NCBI GenBank assembly: GCA_903845055.1
Contig: CAIMWF010000056.1
Coordinates: 1 to 64,000 of the forward strand
Direction: 5' to 3'
Length of the DNA stretch: 64,000 bases
Source: an uncultured Bacteroidales bacterium
GTDB taxonomy: Bacteria; Bacteroidota; Bacteroidia; Bacteroidales; FEN-979
The notes beneath the pieces were generated by a model that was given only the letters and a program-made list of their open reading frames with translations, did not search any database and was not told where the DNA came from. Both the position numbers and the translations under genes were made by a program. Below, piece by piece: positions 25,540-34,506 of this stretch. How positions within the stretch are numbered: position 1 is the stretch's first letter; each line of letters opens with the position of its first letter.

Positions 25540-26433
25540 TCACCCTTTTTTCATTTTCAGCACAAAGATAAGGCTTGAATGGCCGGTGTCACGCCTCCGC
25601 GCCTGCAGATTTGACCAGAATCCAAAAATAAGGGCTTTCAGGTAGTTTATTTTTCCATGAAGATATTTTTCACTCAGCATCGACACATAATATGCGTCGA
25701 GTTTCTGGGGAATCGTTTTTTGCAGTTCAAATCCGTTCCGTGCGGCGAACTCCCCGAATGTTTTTGCGGTGAAGTGGTAAAGGTGCCTTGGAACATCAAA
25801 TGCCGCCCAGAATTCCCGGTACCGGTTTTTATCCCACGAATTGCTGTTGGGGAGGGCGATGACCAGGGTTCCGTCGGCAGCCAGAAGTTCTTTAACGCGA
25901 CCGATGGTTTCATCCAGGTCGTGGATGTGTTCGAGCACATGCCACAGGGTGATGCAGTCGAAGTAAGCGGGTTGGACCGTTAACCCCGATAATTGTTCTG
26001 AAACCGGGATGCGGTTTTCGGTTCGGGCAAAGTGCCGCGCCTTTTCACCTGGCTCCACCCCTGTAATGCTGAAACCCTTCGACCGGCAATAAGCCAAAAA
26101 TTCGCCGGTGCCGCAACCGATGTCGAGGATTTTCCCGGTCGTGGCATATTTATGCACGATGCTGTACTTCTTCCTGATCGAAAAGGTCCTTGCCTGTTTG
26201 TATAACCTGCTGATGAGATCCCGTTTCTCCACGCCGTGGGAGATGTAATCTTCCGATTGGTAATATCGTCCGATCTCCGTATTCCCGGGCCTGGGATTTA
26301 CAAACCGGAAGCCGCATCCCTGGCAATACTGAATCTGGAAGGTCTCCCCGGTTAAAAAATGGTCCTTCACCTCCAGGTAACCGGAAAAATTTCCGCCACG
26401 GCAAACCGGGCATTGTGTCAGTTTTTCTGTCAT
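25540..26433 (-). CDS. Class I SAM-dependent methyltransferase with N-terminal zinc-binding motif
   Basis: 297 residues. The N-terminus has two CxxC pairs (CPVC at 8-11 and CQGCGFRFVNPRP at ~38) as in sugar C-methyltransferases and other 'CxxC' methyltransferases. The central methyltransferase domain shows motif I ILDIGCGTGEFLAYC and post-motif FDCITLWHVLEHIHD. The substrate is not evident; related proteins act in cell-surface polysaccharide or lipid biosynthesis. It follows mnmG by 24 bases, and that gap contains a parS site. Confidence 0.85.
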   Translation of the reverse strand: MTEKLTQCPVCRGGNFSGYLEVKDHFLTGETFQIQYCQGCGFRFVNPRPGNTEIGRYYQSEDYISHGVEKRDLISRLYKQARTFSIRKKYSIVHKYATTGKILDIGCGTGEFLAYCRSKGFSITGVEPGEKARHFARTENRIPVSEQLSGLTVQPAYFDCITLWHVLEHIHDLDETIGRVKELLAADGTLVIALPNSNSWDKNRYREFWAAFDVPRHLYHFTAKTFGEFAARNGFELQKTIPQKLDAYYVSMLSEKYLHGKINYLKALIFGFWSNLQARRRDTGHSSLIFVLKMKKG

Positions 26434-26441
26434 TTCAACTT

Positions 26442-26457
26442 TGTTTCACGTGGAACA
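26442..26457 (-). promoter_or_regulatory. parS: parS site (ParB binding), copy 1
   Basis: Read on the minus strand this is TGTTCCACGTGAAACA, identical to the parS consensus TGTTNCACGTGAAACA. It occupies the gap between the methyltransferase ATG (26433) and the mnmG stop codon (26460-26458). Confidence 0.88.
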
Positions 26458-28326
26458 TCATCGCCCCAGGAATACGATCAGCACCGAAATATCGGCTGGC
26501 GAAACCCCGCTGATCCTGGAGGCCTGCCCGATGGTCCTCGGTTGAATTTTTGTTAGTTTTTCCCTGGCTTCCAGGGATAAGGAACCAATAACCGAGTAGT
26601 TGAACCCGGGGGTCAACGGCAAATTTTCGAGATGTGAAAGCTTGTCCGCAAGCTCCTGTTCCTTCCCGATATAATTCTCATATTTGATTCTCAGTTCCGT
26701 TTCTTCAATGATCTCATCGTTCACCAGGTCATGGTCCGTAGCAAAATTCCGGACGCTTTCCACATGCGACAGGATCTCAAATAAATTGACCTGCGGCCGT
26801 AAAAGGATCGTGGCGGCCTTCTGTTTCTGGCTTACCGGTTCGGTCAGTTTTTCCGTCAGCAACCCGTTTACCTGGACGGGAAGGAGGCTTTCTGTCTTCA
26901 GAAAGGCGATAAACCGGTCGACCTTCCCATACTTTTCTTTCACTGTTTTTAACCTTGCATCGGAGGCCAGCCCGATTGCATTCGATTTTTCAGTAAGCCG
27001 CTGGTCGGCATTGTCCTGCCGCAAAAGGATGCGGTATTCGGCACGGGAGGTGAACATCCGGTATGGTTCTTCGGTTCCCTTGGTGATCAGGTCGTCGATC
27101 AGCACCCCGATATAAGCATCAGAACGCCCAAGGATAAACTCTTTTTCCTTCCTGATTTTCAGGTGCGCATTGATCCCGGCCATCAAACCCTGGGCTGCTG
27201 CCTCCTCATAACCTGTTGTTCCGTTTATCTGGCCTGCAAAATAAAGCCCCTCAACCCGCTTCGTTTCAAGGGTAAAAGTGAGCTGGTCGGGCGGAAAATA
27301 ATCATATTCGATGGCATAACCGGGTCTGAAAAATTTGGCCTTTTCAAATCCCTTCACCTTCCTTAAAGCCTTAAACTGTACCTCCTCAGGCAAAGAGGAG
27401 GAGAAACCGTTCACGTAATATTCCACAGTATCCCATCCTTCGGGTTCTATAAAAAGCTGGTGTCGCTCTTTATCGGCAAACCGGTCGATTTTATCCTCGA
27501 TCGAAGGGCAGTACCGGGGTCCCTTGCCCTGGATTCTCCCCGAATACATGGGCGATTTCCCAAAACCCGTCCGCAGGATGTCATGTACTTCGGCACTCGT
27601 ATAGGTCAAAAAACAGCTCCTTTGTTTCTTTAATACAGGCGATTCGAGGTAAGAAAACTTACCCGGGTTTTCATCGCCGGGCTGTTCCGTCATTTTTCTA
27701 AAATCGAGCGACCGGCCATCCACGCGCACCGGGGTCCCGGTTTTCATACGGCTGGCATCGAAACCAAGTTCCATCAACTGCTCGGTAAGGTTTTTCGAAG
27801 CGCCCTCCCCCATCCTGCCTCCCGAAAAATTCTTTTCACCGATGTGTATGATCCCGTTCAGGAAGGTACCATTCGCCAGGACAACCGCTTTGCTTTTGAA
27901 TTCAATGCCAAGACCCGTCCTGACTCCGGTAATTTTCCCGGCTTTTACGAAAACATTCACAACCGAATCCTGCCAGAAATCGACCCCATTCACCGATTCG
28001 AGCACGTTTCGCCAGGCAACCGAAAACAAAACGCGGTCATTTTGCGCCCGTGGGCTCCACATCGCCGGACCCTTCGACCGGTTCAGCATCCTGAACTGGA
28101 TCATGGTTTTATCGGTAACGATACCCGAATATCCACCCATCGCATCAATTTCACGAACAATCTGTCCCTTTGCAATTCCTCCCATGGAGGGGTTGCACGA
28201 CATCTGCGCCATATTCAGCATGTTCATGGTGATGAGCAGGACCTTCGATCCGAGATTTGCCGCCGCAGCGGCGGCTTCGCACCCGGCATGTCCTGCCCCT
28301 ACAACGATGATGTCATATTTATTCAT
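26458..28326 (-). CDS. mnmG: tRNA uridine-5-carboxymethylaminomethyl(34) synthesis enzyme MnmG (GidA)
   Basis: 622 residues from the ATG at 28326, which begins [28 protein letters not shown], the canonical FAD-binding N-terminus; an upstream in-frame ATG at 28380 adds 18 residues and spans a parS site, so it is rejected. With MnmE the enzyme installs the 5-carboxymethylaminomethyl group on wobble U34 of several tRNAs. Conserved segments include [41 protein letters not shown] and the C-terminal [16 protein letters not shown]. mnmG is often near oriC, and the flanking parS sites support that here. Confidence 0.97.
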   Translation of the reverse strand: MNKYDIIVVGAGHAGCEAAAAAANLGSKVLLITMNMLNMAQMSCNPSMGGIAKGQIVREIDAMGGYSGIVTDKTMIQFRMLNRSKGPAMWSPRAQNDRVLFSVAWRNVLESVNGVDFWQDSVVNVFVKAGKITGVRTGLGIEFKSKAVVLANGTFLNGIIHIGEKNFSGGRMGEGASKNLTEQLMELGFDASRMKTGTPVRVDGRSLDFRKMTEQPGDENPGKFSYLESPVLKKQRSCFLTYTSAEVHDILRTGFGKSPMYSGRIQGKGPRYCPSIEDKIDRFADKERHQLFIEPEGWDTVEYYVNGFSSSLPEEVQFKALRKVKGFEKAKFFRPGYAIEYDYFPPDQLTFTLETKRVEGLYFAGQINGTTGYEEAAAQGLMAGINAHLKIRKEKEFILGRSDAYIGVLIDDLITKGTEEPYRMFTSRAEYRILLRQDNADQRLTEKSNAIGLASDARLKTVKEKYGKVDRFIAFLKTESLLPVQVNGLLTEKLTEPVSQKQKAATILLRPQVNLFEILSHVESVRNFATDHDLVNDEIIEETELRIKYENYIGKEQELADKLSHLENLPLTPGFNYSVIGSLSLEAREKLTKIQPRTIGQASRISGVSPADISVLIVFLGR

Positions 28327-28337
28327 TTTCCTCTCTA

Positions 28338-28353
28338 TGTTCCACGTGAAACA
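28338..28353 (+). promoter_or_regulatory. parS: parS site (ParB binding), copy 2
   Basis: TGTTCCACGTGAAACA, a perfect match to the consensus, 12 bases upstream of the mnmG ATG, between it and the -7 element at 28378. It is inverted relative to copy 1; the centres are 1896 bases apart. Confidence 0.9.
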
Positions 28354-28377
28354 ATTACCAGGCATTCTATCCGGTCG

Positions 28378-28385
28378 CAAAATTA
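28378..28385 (-). promoter_or_regulatory. -7 element for mnmG
   Basis: Minus-strand TAATTTTG fits TAnnTTTG. Initiation is expected near 28371, placing parS copy 2 in the mnmG leader. No clear -33 TTG. Confidence 0.4.
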
Positions 28386-28455
28386 CGCTGTTTCTTGCAT
28401 CGGACCGAAGTTAAAATGAAATGTTTTTTCACGGGGTCAGCGTTCCGGCAGAGGT

Positions 28456-28490
28456 TTATAAAAACAGACAGCGACCGGAACCGGTCGCTC
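28456..28490 (-). terminator. Rho-independent terminator after ybeY
   Basis: AGCGACCGG (28470-28478) and CCGGTCGCT (28481-28489) form a perfect stem; on the minus strand it is followed by TGTCTGTTTTTAT. It closes the DUF4175-HATPase-ybeY unit. Confidence 0.8.
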
Positions 28491-28543
28491 AAATGAAATG
28501 ATATAACAGGATTGTATACGGACCTTAAACGGCCCGGGCAGGA

Positions 28544-28981
28544 TTAAACAACGATGCTTTCCAGTTGCGACAGGTACCGGTCTTCCCTTTTCCTCATCTC
28601 CTCCCTGAGCAATTTCGTTGAATCCTCATGGCCCATCAGGTGTAAAACGCCATGAATAATCACCCGGTGCAATTCATCCCAGAATGCCTGTTTGAACTTG
28701 ACGGCATTTTCCGTCACCCTTGGAATGCTGATGTAGATATCTCCCGATATCAGGTTGGTTCCCTGGTGATAAGAAAAGGTAATAATATCTGTTAAAGATT
28801 TATGTTTCAAATATTTAACGTTAATTTCGCTTAAATACAGGTCATCGCAGAAGATAAAACTGATCTTGCCGGCCCTGTAATCGCTTTCATGAATTACCTC
28901 GCGGATCCAGTTCCGTATCTGGATCTTATCCTTCAAAACAAACTGGATGTTCTCGGAAAAAAAAAGGATGTTCTCGCTCAT
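28544..28981 (-). CDS. ybeY: Endoribonuclease YbeY (16S rRNA 3' maturation)
   Basis: A 145-residue metalloprotein needed for 16S rRNA processing and ribosome quality control. It has the YbeY core SDIITFSYHQGTNLISGDIYIS and the metal motif HGVLHLMGHED with His110 and His114. The position of the third canonical His (HGxLHLxGYDH) is Asp120 here; I recall similar variation in other Bacteroidota but cannot check it. The start codon overlaps the end of the upstream HATPase gene by four bases. Confidence 0.93.
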   Translation of the reverse strand: MSENILFFSENIQFVLKDKIQIRNWIREVIHESDYRAGKISFIFCDDLYLSEINVKYLKHKSLTDIITFSYHQGTNLISGDIYISIPRVTENAVKFKQAFWDELHRVIIHGVLHLMGHEDSTKLLREEMRKREDRYLSQLESIVV

Positions 28982-29463
28982 TTCTTCAGGGTTACATTTT
29001 CATTCTTTTCCCAATATTCCTTGAGTTTGCTGATGCGGTCGAGCGACTTCTCAAAATTCATGCTTGAAACATAGAACACCATGACGATGCTTTTTGCATT
29101 CACCGATATGGTAATTTCATCAGCCAGGGCCCTGATGATGAAAATATCTTTTGAAAGACGGTGCCGCCTGATTTCGCGGTCGAGCACATCCTCCTGGTCC
29201 TGTTCATCGGTTCCTTTATGCTCCAGCCTGATTTTAAAAATCAATCCTTTGCGGTTCCGGTCGAAATGAATCGCCAGCTTTTTATCCTCCCCCGAATCAT
29301 TCAGCGAAAAAAGGATAGCGGCGGCCTCTGTTGTGGCCAGCAGGATATTGCCGAAATAATCATTGTTGATGTTGTAATACTCACATATCTCTTCAACAAA
29401 ACGTTCCAGTTTTGAAATTTCACTTTGCCCGGTAATGACCAGTTCCCTGCCATCCTTTTTCAT
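28978..29463 (-). CDS. Small HATPase-like (anti-sigma-factor kinase-like) protein
   Basis: 161 residues from the ATG at 29463, directly after the DUF4175 stop codon (29467-29465); a longer start at 29484 overlaps that gene. The sequence NDYFGNILLATTEAAAILFSLN resembles the N-box helix of the RsbW/SpoIIAB type (HATPase_c_2), and the following strands fit the same fold. The usual invariant Asn of NAIKHG is not obvious and the G-box is weak, so catalytic activity is doubtful. It is translationally linked to DUF4175 upstream and YbeY downstream. I infer a regulatory ATP-binding or protein-binding role only. Confidence 0.7.
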   Translation of the reverse strand: MKKDGRELVITGQSEISKLERFVEEICEYYNINNDYFGNILLATTEAAAILFSLNDSGEDKKLAIHFDRNRKGLIFKIRLEHKGTDEQDQEDVLDREIRRHRLSKDIFIIRALADEITISVNAKSIVMVFYVSSMNFEKSLDRISKLKEYWEKNENVTLKK

Positions 29464-29464
29464 A

Positions 29465-32400
29465 TCAGTGTACAATTTTAACAATATAACTGTTTACCTT
29501 GTTCTTGTAGTAAGAATTGAGGACCGGAAGAATCAACTGGAGATTTTCCTGTCCCTCTTTCTTCTTCATGTTATACTGATAATTTTGTCCAGGGTTACTT
29601 ATTTTTGGATTTTTTGCTTCGGTTGATTCTCTTTTTTCTTCCTGCTCGCGCAACTGCTCCGCCTTCTCCGATTCGAGCAAACGGGTTAAGATGTTCTGCT
29701 GCCTCATCATCGTTTCCTGGGTGATGTGCTTGTTGACCAGGTCTTTCTCGATCTGTTCCATCTCTTTTGCCGCTTCATTCATCGAACCCTGGTTCTTGAG
29801 TCCCTGAGAGGCCTGCTCATCCTGGTATTTCTGCATTTCATTCCTGAGGGCCTCCTGTTCAGCCGCCAGTTTGGCAATCTCCTTGTTCATTCCCGATTGC
29901 GCCTGTTTGCTCCCCTCTCCCGGTTTGCCTGATTTTTCCATTCCCGCCTTCAGCTTTTCGAGCTGCTTCCCGATCTGTTTCTGGATGTCCTTCATACTCT
30001 TGGCCGACATCTTCCCCCCTTTACCCGAAGGTTTCTTGCACTGTTTCGAACCCGATTTTGTCTTCATGCTCATGGCCGACTGCTCATTCATCTTCTGAAG
30101 CGCCTCATCCAGCAGCACGGCCAGGTTGTTGATCGAGGTCATGGAAAACTGCTGGTTGATGACCGCCTGTCCGATGTTGTGGTTATCGAGCGCATCGAGG
30201 GCCGATCCGATGTTCTTCCTGATGGAAGCGATCTCCTTCGACACAATCGGCTTGATCATTACCTGCCTTTTAGCAACTGCGTTAAGCGAATCCTCTACAA
30301 CCTTCACCTTCTCGCCGAACTCTTTCTGCCGGAAAACAAGCTCGGTGAATTTCGGATCATTCCTGGCGATCACCCGCGTCTTTACAATCATGTCCTCCTG
30401 GTCGAACGAAAGCCGTACCAGGTTCTCGAGGATCATCCGGATGTTCGATTCATCTTCGGCCATCTGGCTGTCCTCGCTCTCCTCCTGCGAGTCCTCCATC
30501 TGTTTGGCCAGCTCCTTCATCTGTTTGGCTGCCTTCTTCTGACTTCCTGCCGCCTCTTTTTGTTTGTTGCCCTGCAACTGATTCTCGCTCTCGGCGAGGT
30601 TTTTATTGATGCTGTCCTGCTTTTGCTGCGCATTCCCGAGATCGGCAGGGGTTTCCAGTTCCTTGCCCAGTTTGTCGAGCGATTTCAGCTTCACGGCAAG
30701 CGAATCGGCCCGCTGGTTTATTTTCTGCTGTTCCTTCAACAGATCTTCCTTCGATTTTTCTCCCTTTTCGGTCGCTGCAGCAAGCTTTTCAAGATCTTCC
30801 GCCGTCTTCCTGAGTTCCTTCACCGTCTCCTCCAGTTTGCGGTCGAATTCAATCTGTTTCATCAGCGCAAGGTTCCGGTCTAGCTGGGTTTCAAGTTCCT
30901 TGTTCGACATTTTCATCTTCTCCAGCAAACTGGCCAGCTTCGTTTTATCAACCTGGTTCAGAAGGTCTTTCATCTCCTGGATCATCTTCTTCATCTCCTC
31001 TGTCAGCATCTGGTCCATCAACTGCTGCAGCTGCTTCTGTTTTTCAATGATCCGGTCGCTGGTTTCAAGGTATTTCTCTTCGTTCGCGATGTTCTGCTGG
31101 TTCTTTTTACGGGTCTGGTCAACTTTGTCCTCAATGTCCTTGTTCGCCCTGATCAGGTCCTCGATCTTCTTCTTATCCTGCCAGGTAAGGCTGCTCTGGT
31201 CCACCAGCTTTTTATTGAGCTCTTCCATATTCTTCTTCAGTGCCTTCGAATCGGAGAGGCTCTTTTCAAGGTCGAGGTTGATCGATTTTTCATTCTGGGT
31301 AGTCTGGTTCGCAATCTCCTCCAGGCCAGGGGTCGAAATGGTCTTCAGCTCCGACCGGGTGGCCTTGGGACCATGGATGCCGTCGTTGTCCCACACTTCG
31401 AAATTATACTGGATCTGCTGCCCGGGCAGGGGAAGAACCTTCATCAGGTCGACGGTATAATAAAACACCTGGTTGTTGACCGATTTATCGAAGGCAATCG
31501 GTTCAACCCTGGAAACAGCCGATGCGGTGTCGTTTTTCAACGAAATTTTATAGTTGAAGGTGAGCTTCGAAAAACCATAATCATCCTTGATGGTCCCTTT
31601 GAAGAAAAGCGAGGTGGCAAGGGCCGAATCAGCCGATTCTACCATGAATACCGAGGGAAACCCATCGGAAATTGCGTTGATCCTGAAATTGAGTGAATCG
31701 GCGCTGAAGGTGCTCTCATTGACCGGCGAAATACAATAGGAAAATGAGCTTAGAACCCTCGCCGAATGCGAAAAAACGCCCAGGTTCCCGTTTATAAGGC
31801 TTATCAGTTCCCTGTCCTGCCTGAACCGGATGGAGCGTACATCTTTTGTATGGAAATTCCATGTCAGAACCGTCCCTTCAGGGACACTGAGATCTCCAGT
31901 GTTTTCAAGTGTTTCCTGAGGCTTGTTGATATAGGCGGGATAACTCGCCAGGATATCGAAATTCAGAATGATCGGCTTGGGGAACACCCTGATTTCATAT
32001 TCATCCGAACGGTAATCGCCCGTTACGATCCTGTACAGGATGTTTGCCTGGACCGATTTGAACTGGCATGAGAAGATAAACCCCCGCTCCTTCCTCATTT
32101 TGTAAGATATGTCGCCCGACTTGACGAATATTTCAGCCGGGATCTCTTCACCGGTCGCCCTCACCCTGATCTCCACATCCTCCTGCTGCACGGCAGTGAT
32201 ATTTCTCGTCAGCACCTCTATCTGGTAAGGCAGCGGTTTCACGAAGGCTTTGTTAAAATGCATGATTCTGCCGGCGGGGTCGGAAATGGTTTTGGGAGAG
32301 AAAAGGATACCGGCAATGATGATCATAAGTGGGACAAGAGCATAGTATAGATAACGGAGATTCTTCCTGAAATCGATCACGATATTGAAGCGGAAGACCT

Positions 32401-32818
32401 TCAGCGCACGGGTTTTCTGCTCTATGCCTGCCGCAAGCAGTTCCGCGACGGCCCCGTCGTTCTCCTGCTGCCGGATAAGCTGGAGGGTGTTGAGCAGTTT
32501 GTCCTGGATCTCGTTGAAATATTTCCCGATGATCATGGCAGCCTGGTCGTGCGAAATGACCCTGCCGATGCGCATGAGTTGCAGGAAGGGGATCAGCACC
32601 AGCCTGACGGTGGTGAAGAGTGACAAGCCCAGGAAGGTGAAAAAAAGCACCGTCCTCACCAATTGGCTGAAAAAGAAGAAATACTCGAAGGCCACCAGGA
32701 AAAGGAAAAAAGCCCCCATCAGTGCACAGACCCACATGAAACCGCGGATCATCCGGTTTTTATAATATTTCCGGATAAAACCATCAAGTTTTACAATGAG
32801 TTCGTGTTCCTGTGCCAT
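29465..32818 (-). CDS. DUF4175 family membrane/coiled-coil protein
   Basis: A 1117-residue protein typical of Bacteroidota. Two N-terminal membrane helices lie at ~22-78 and a third at ~150-172. A strand-rich extracytoplasmic-looking region (~200-500) follows. Residues ~520-1080 are a long Lys/Glu/Gln-rich coiled-coil with many runs such as KQMKELAKQMEDSQEE and a Met/Gln/Lys-rich segment. The function is unknown; the architecture recalls envelope-spanning scaffold proteins. It is the first gene of the unit with the small HATPase protein and YbeY, and is divergent from gltX. Confidence 0.85.
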   Translation of the reverse strand: MAQEHELIVKLDGFIRKYYKNRMIRGFMWVCALMGAFFLFLVAFEYFFFFSQLVRTVLFFTFLGLSLFTTVRLVLIPFLQLMRIGRVISHDQAAMIIGKYFNEIQDKLLNTLQLIRQQENDGAVAELLAAGIEQKTRALKVFRFNIVIDFRKNLRYLYYALVPLMIIIAGILFSPKTISDPAGRIMHFNKAFVKPLPYQIEVLTRNITAVQQEDVEIRVRATGEEIPAEIFVKSGDISYKMRKERGFIFSCQFKSVQANILYRIVTGDYRSDEYEIRVFPKPIILNFDILASYPAYINKPQETLENTGDLSVPEGTVLTWNFHTKDVRSIRFRQDRELISLINGNLGVFSHSARVLSSFSYCISPVNESTFSADSLNFRINAISDGFPSVFMVESADSALATSLFFKGTIKDDYGFSKLTFNYKISLKNDTASAVSRVEPIAFDKSVNNQVFYYTVDLMKVLPLPGQQIQYNFEVWDNDGIHGPKATRSELKTISTPGLEEIANQTTQNEKSINLDLEKSLSDSKALKKNMEELNKKLVDQSSLTWQDKKKIEDLIRANKDIEDKVDQTRKKNQQNIANEEKYLETSDRIIEKQKQLQQLMDQMLTEEMKKMIQEMKDLLNQVDKTKLASLLEKMKMSNKELETQLDRNLALMKQIEFDRKLEETVKELRKTAEDLEKLAAATEKGEKSKEDLLKEQQKINQRADSLAVKLKSLDKLGKELETPADLGNAQQKQDSINKNLAESENQLQGNKQKEAAGSQKKAAKQMKELAKQMEDSQEESEDSQMAEDESNIRMILENLVRLSFDQEDMIVKTRVIARNDPKFTELVFRQKEFGEKVKVVEDSLNAVAKRQVMIKPIVSKEIASIRKNIGSALDALDNHNIGQAVINQQFSMTSINNLAVLLDEALQKMNEQSAMSMKTKSGSKQCKKPSGKGGKMSAKSMKDIQKQIGKQLEKLKAGMEKSGKPGEGSKQAQSGMNKEIAKLAAEQEALRNEMQKYQDEQASQGLKNQGSMNEAAKEMEQIEKDLVNKHITQETMMRQQNILTRLLESEKAEQLREQEEKRESTEAKNPKISNPGQNYQYNMKKKEGQENLQLILPVLNSYYKNKVNSYIVKIVH

Positions 32819-32893
32819 GGTTCCTTTGAAATTGTAGTGAGCCTTACCCGGCGCAGGTCAGCTGCACCCCGGTATTCTCCTGGTATTCCTTGA

Positions 32894-32901
32894 CAAAAGT
32901 A
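32894..32901 (-). promoter_or_regulatory. -7 element for the DUF4175 operon
   Basis: Minus-strand TACTTTTG fits TAnnTTTG, 76 bases before the ATG at 32818; no clear -33 TTG. Confidence 0.4.
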
Positions 32902-32941
32902 CGAATAAGCGACATATGATATTTCGCAGGCCGGAATAGTT

Positions 32942-32949
32942 TATTTTTG
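32942..32949 (+). promoter_or_regulatory. -7 element for gltX
   Basis: TATTTTTG, 16 bases before the gltX ATG, back to back with the DUF4175 -7 element. Confidence 0.5.
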
Positions 32950-32965
32950 CACTTTTTAACACAGG

Positions 32966-34501
32966 ATGATGAAAACAGACAAAATACGCGTACGTTTCGC
33001 ACCCAGTCCAACCGGTCCGCTGCATATCGGCGGCGTCAGGACAGCCCTCTATAATTTCTTGTTCGCCCGGCAGCACGGCGGAACCATGATCCTCAGGATT
33101 GAAGACACCGACCAGAGCCGGTTTGTGCCGGGTGCCGAACAATACATCACCGAATCGCTCCGCTGGTGCGGTCTCGATTTCGATGAAAGCCCCGAAAAGG
33201 GAGGCCCGCACGCCCCCTACCGCCAGTCGGAACGCTCGGATATTTACAGGACCTACATCCGGCAGCTGATCGACGCCGGTCATGCCTACTATGCCTTTGA
33301 TACGGAAACCGAACTGGAGGAGCTGCGTTCGCAGGCAAAAGCCGGTGGCAAAACCTTCCAGTATGACCAGCACACCCGGAAATCGTTGCGGAATTCAACC
33401 GCGCTCCCGGCAGAAGAGGTCGAATCTTATCTTGCTTCCGGCGCACCCTACGTCATCCGTGTCAGGATACCCGAAAACGAACCGGTGACGGTACACGACC
33501 TGATCCGCGGCGAAGTGACTGTGAACACGCAGAACCTCGACGACAAGGTCCTGTTCAAGTCCGACGGTCTGCCCACCTACCACCTGGCCAATGTGGTCGA
33601 TGATTACCTGATGCAGATCACCCATGTGATCCGTGGCGAGGAGTGGCTTCCCTCCGCCCCGCTCCATGTGCTGCTCTACCGCTTTTTCGGCTGGGAATCG
33701 ATCATGCCGCAGTTCGCCCATCTTCCGCTCATCCTCAAACCCGACGGCAACGGGAAACTAAGCAAACGCGACGGCGACCGGCTGGGTTTCCCCGTATTCC
33801 CCACCGCCTGGAAAGACCCCGTAAGCGGCGAGCTGTTCTCGGGCTACCGCGAATCGGGGTACCTCCCCGAAGCGGTCATCAACATCCTGGCACACCTTGG
33901 GTGGAACCCGGGCATGGGAACAGAGCAGGAATTTTTCACCATGGAAGAACTTATCAGCCTTTTTTCACTCGAACGGGTGGGCAAACACGGTTCAAAATTT
34001 GACCCGGAAAAGGCGCGCTGGTTCAACCACCAGTACCTGCAGCGGCTGGGCGATGAGGAACTTTCACAATATCTCAAACCCTGGTTTGACCAGTATGGCC
34101 TGGATCCCGACCCTGGTTACATCATCCGGGTGACGGGCATGGTAAGGGAGCGCTCCTCCCTGATCCCCGACCTGTGGGCCAATTCGTGGTATTTCTTCAT
34201 GCGTCCCGAACAATACGATCCCCAGGTTTACCAGAAGATCTGGCAGCCGGGCACCGCTGCGCTGCTGCAGGATATCCTCGCCGAAACGGAACGCCTGGAG
34301 GAATTCACGGCCGAAACATTTCATACGCTTGTGCAGGAATACACCAGCCGCACGGGTGTCAAAATGGGCCAGGTGATGAATCCCCTGAGGCTGCTCACCG
34401 TAGGCTCCAGCCAGGGACCCGGCATGATGGACCTTGCAGCCATCCTGGGCAAAGAGGAGTTCACCGCCAGGATCAGGGCCGGGCTGCAAAAACTGGCCTG
34501 A
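32966..34501 (+). CDS. gltX: Glutamyl-tRNA synthetase
   Basis: A 511-residue class I synthetase. The HIGH signature appears as PSPTGPLHIGGVRTALYNF near residue 12, and KLSKRDG replaces KMSKS near residue 263. The C-terminal ~150 residues form the anticodon-binding domain. The length matches bacterial GluRS. Because a separate GlnRS is encoded at 37797-39497, this enzyme is expected to be discriminating for tRNA-Glu. Starts two codons apart (ATGATG) cannot be told apart. It is convergent with the TPR membrane protein, five bases apart. Confidence 0.97.
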   Translation: MMKTDKIRVRFAPSPTGPLHIGGVRTALYNFLFARQHGGTMILRIEDTDQSRFVPGAEQYITESLRWCGLDFDESPEKGGPHAPYRQSERSDIYRTYIRQLIDAGHAYYAFDTETELEELRSQAKAGGKTFQYDQHTRKSLRNSTALPAEEVESYLASGAPYVIRVRIPENEPVTVHDLIRGEVTVNTQNLDDKVLFKSDGLPTYHLANVVDDYLMQITHVIRGEEWLPSAPLHVLLYRFFGWESIMPQFAHLPLILKPDGNGKLSKRDGDRLGFPVFPTAWKDPVSGELFSGYRESGYLPEAVINILAHLGWNPGMGTEQEFFTMEELISLFSLERVGKHGSKFDPEKARWFNHQYLQRLGDEELSQYLKPWFDQYGLDPDPGYIIRVTGMVRERSSLIPDLWANSWYFFMRPEQYDPQVYQKIWQPGTAALLQDILAETERLEEFTAETFHTLVQEYTSRTGVKMGQVMNPLRLLTVGSSQGPGMMDLAAILGKEEFTARIRAGLQKLA

Positions 34502-34506
34502 TCAAT

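Noticed and set aside
30179-31460. Ser/Phe-rich plus-strand frames opposite the DUF4175 coiled coil
   Set aside because: They are the complement of Lys/Glu-rich codons; low-complexity shadows.
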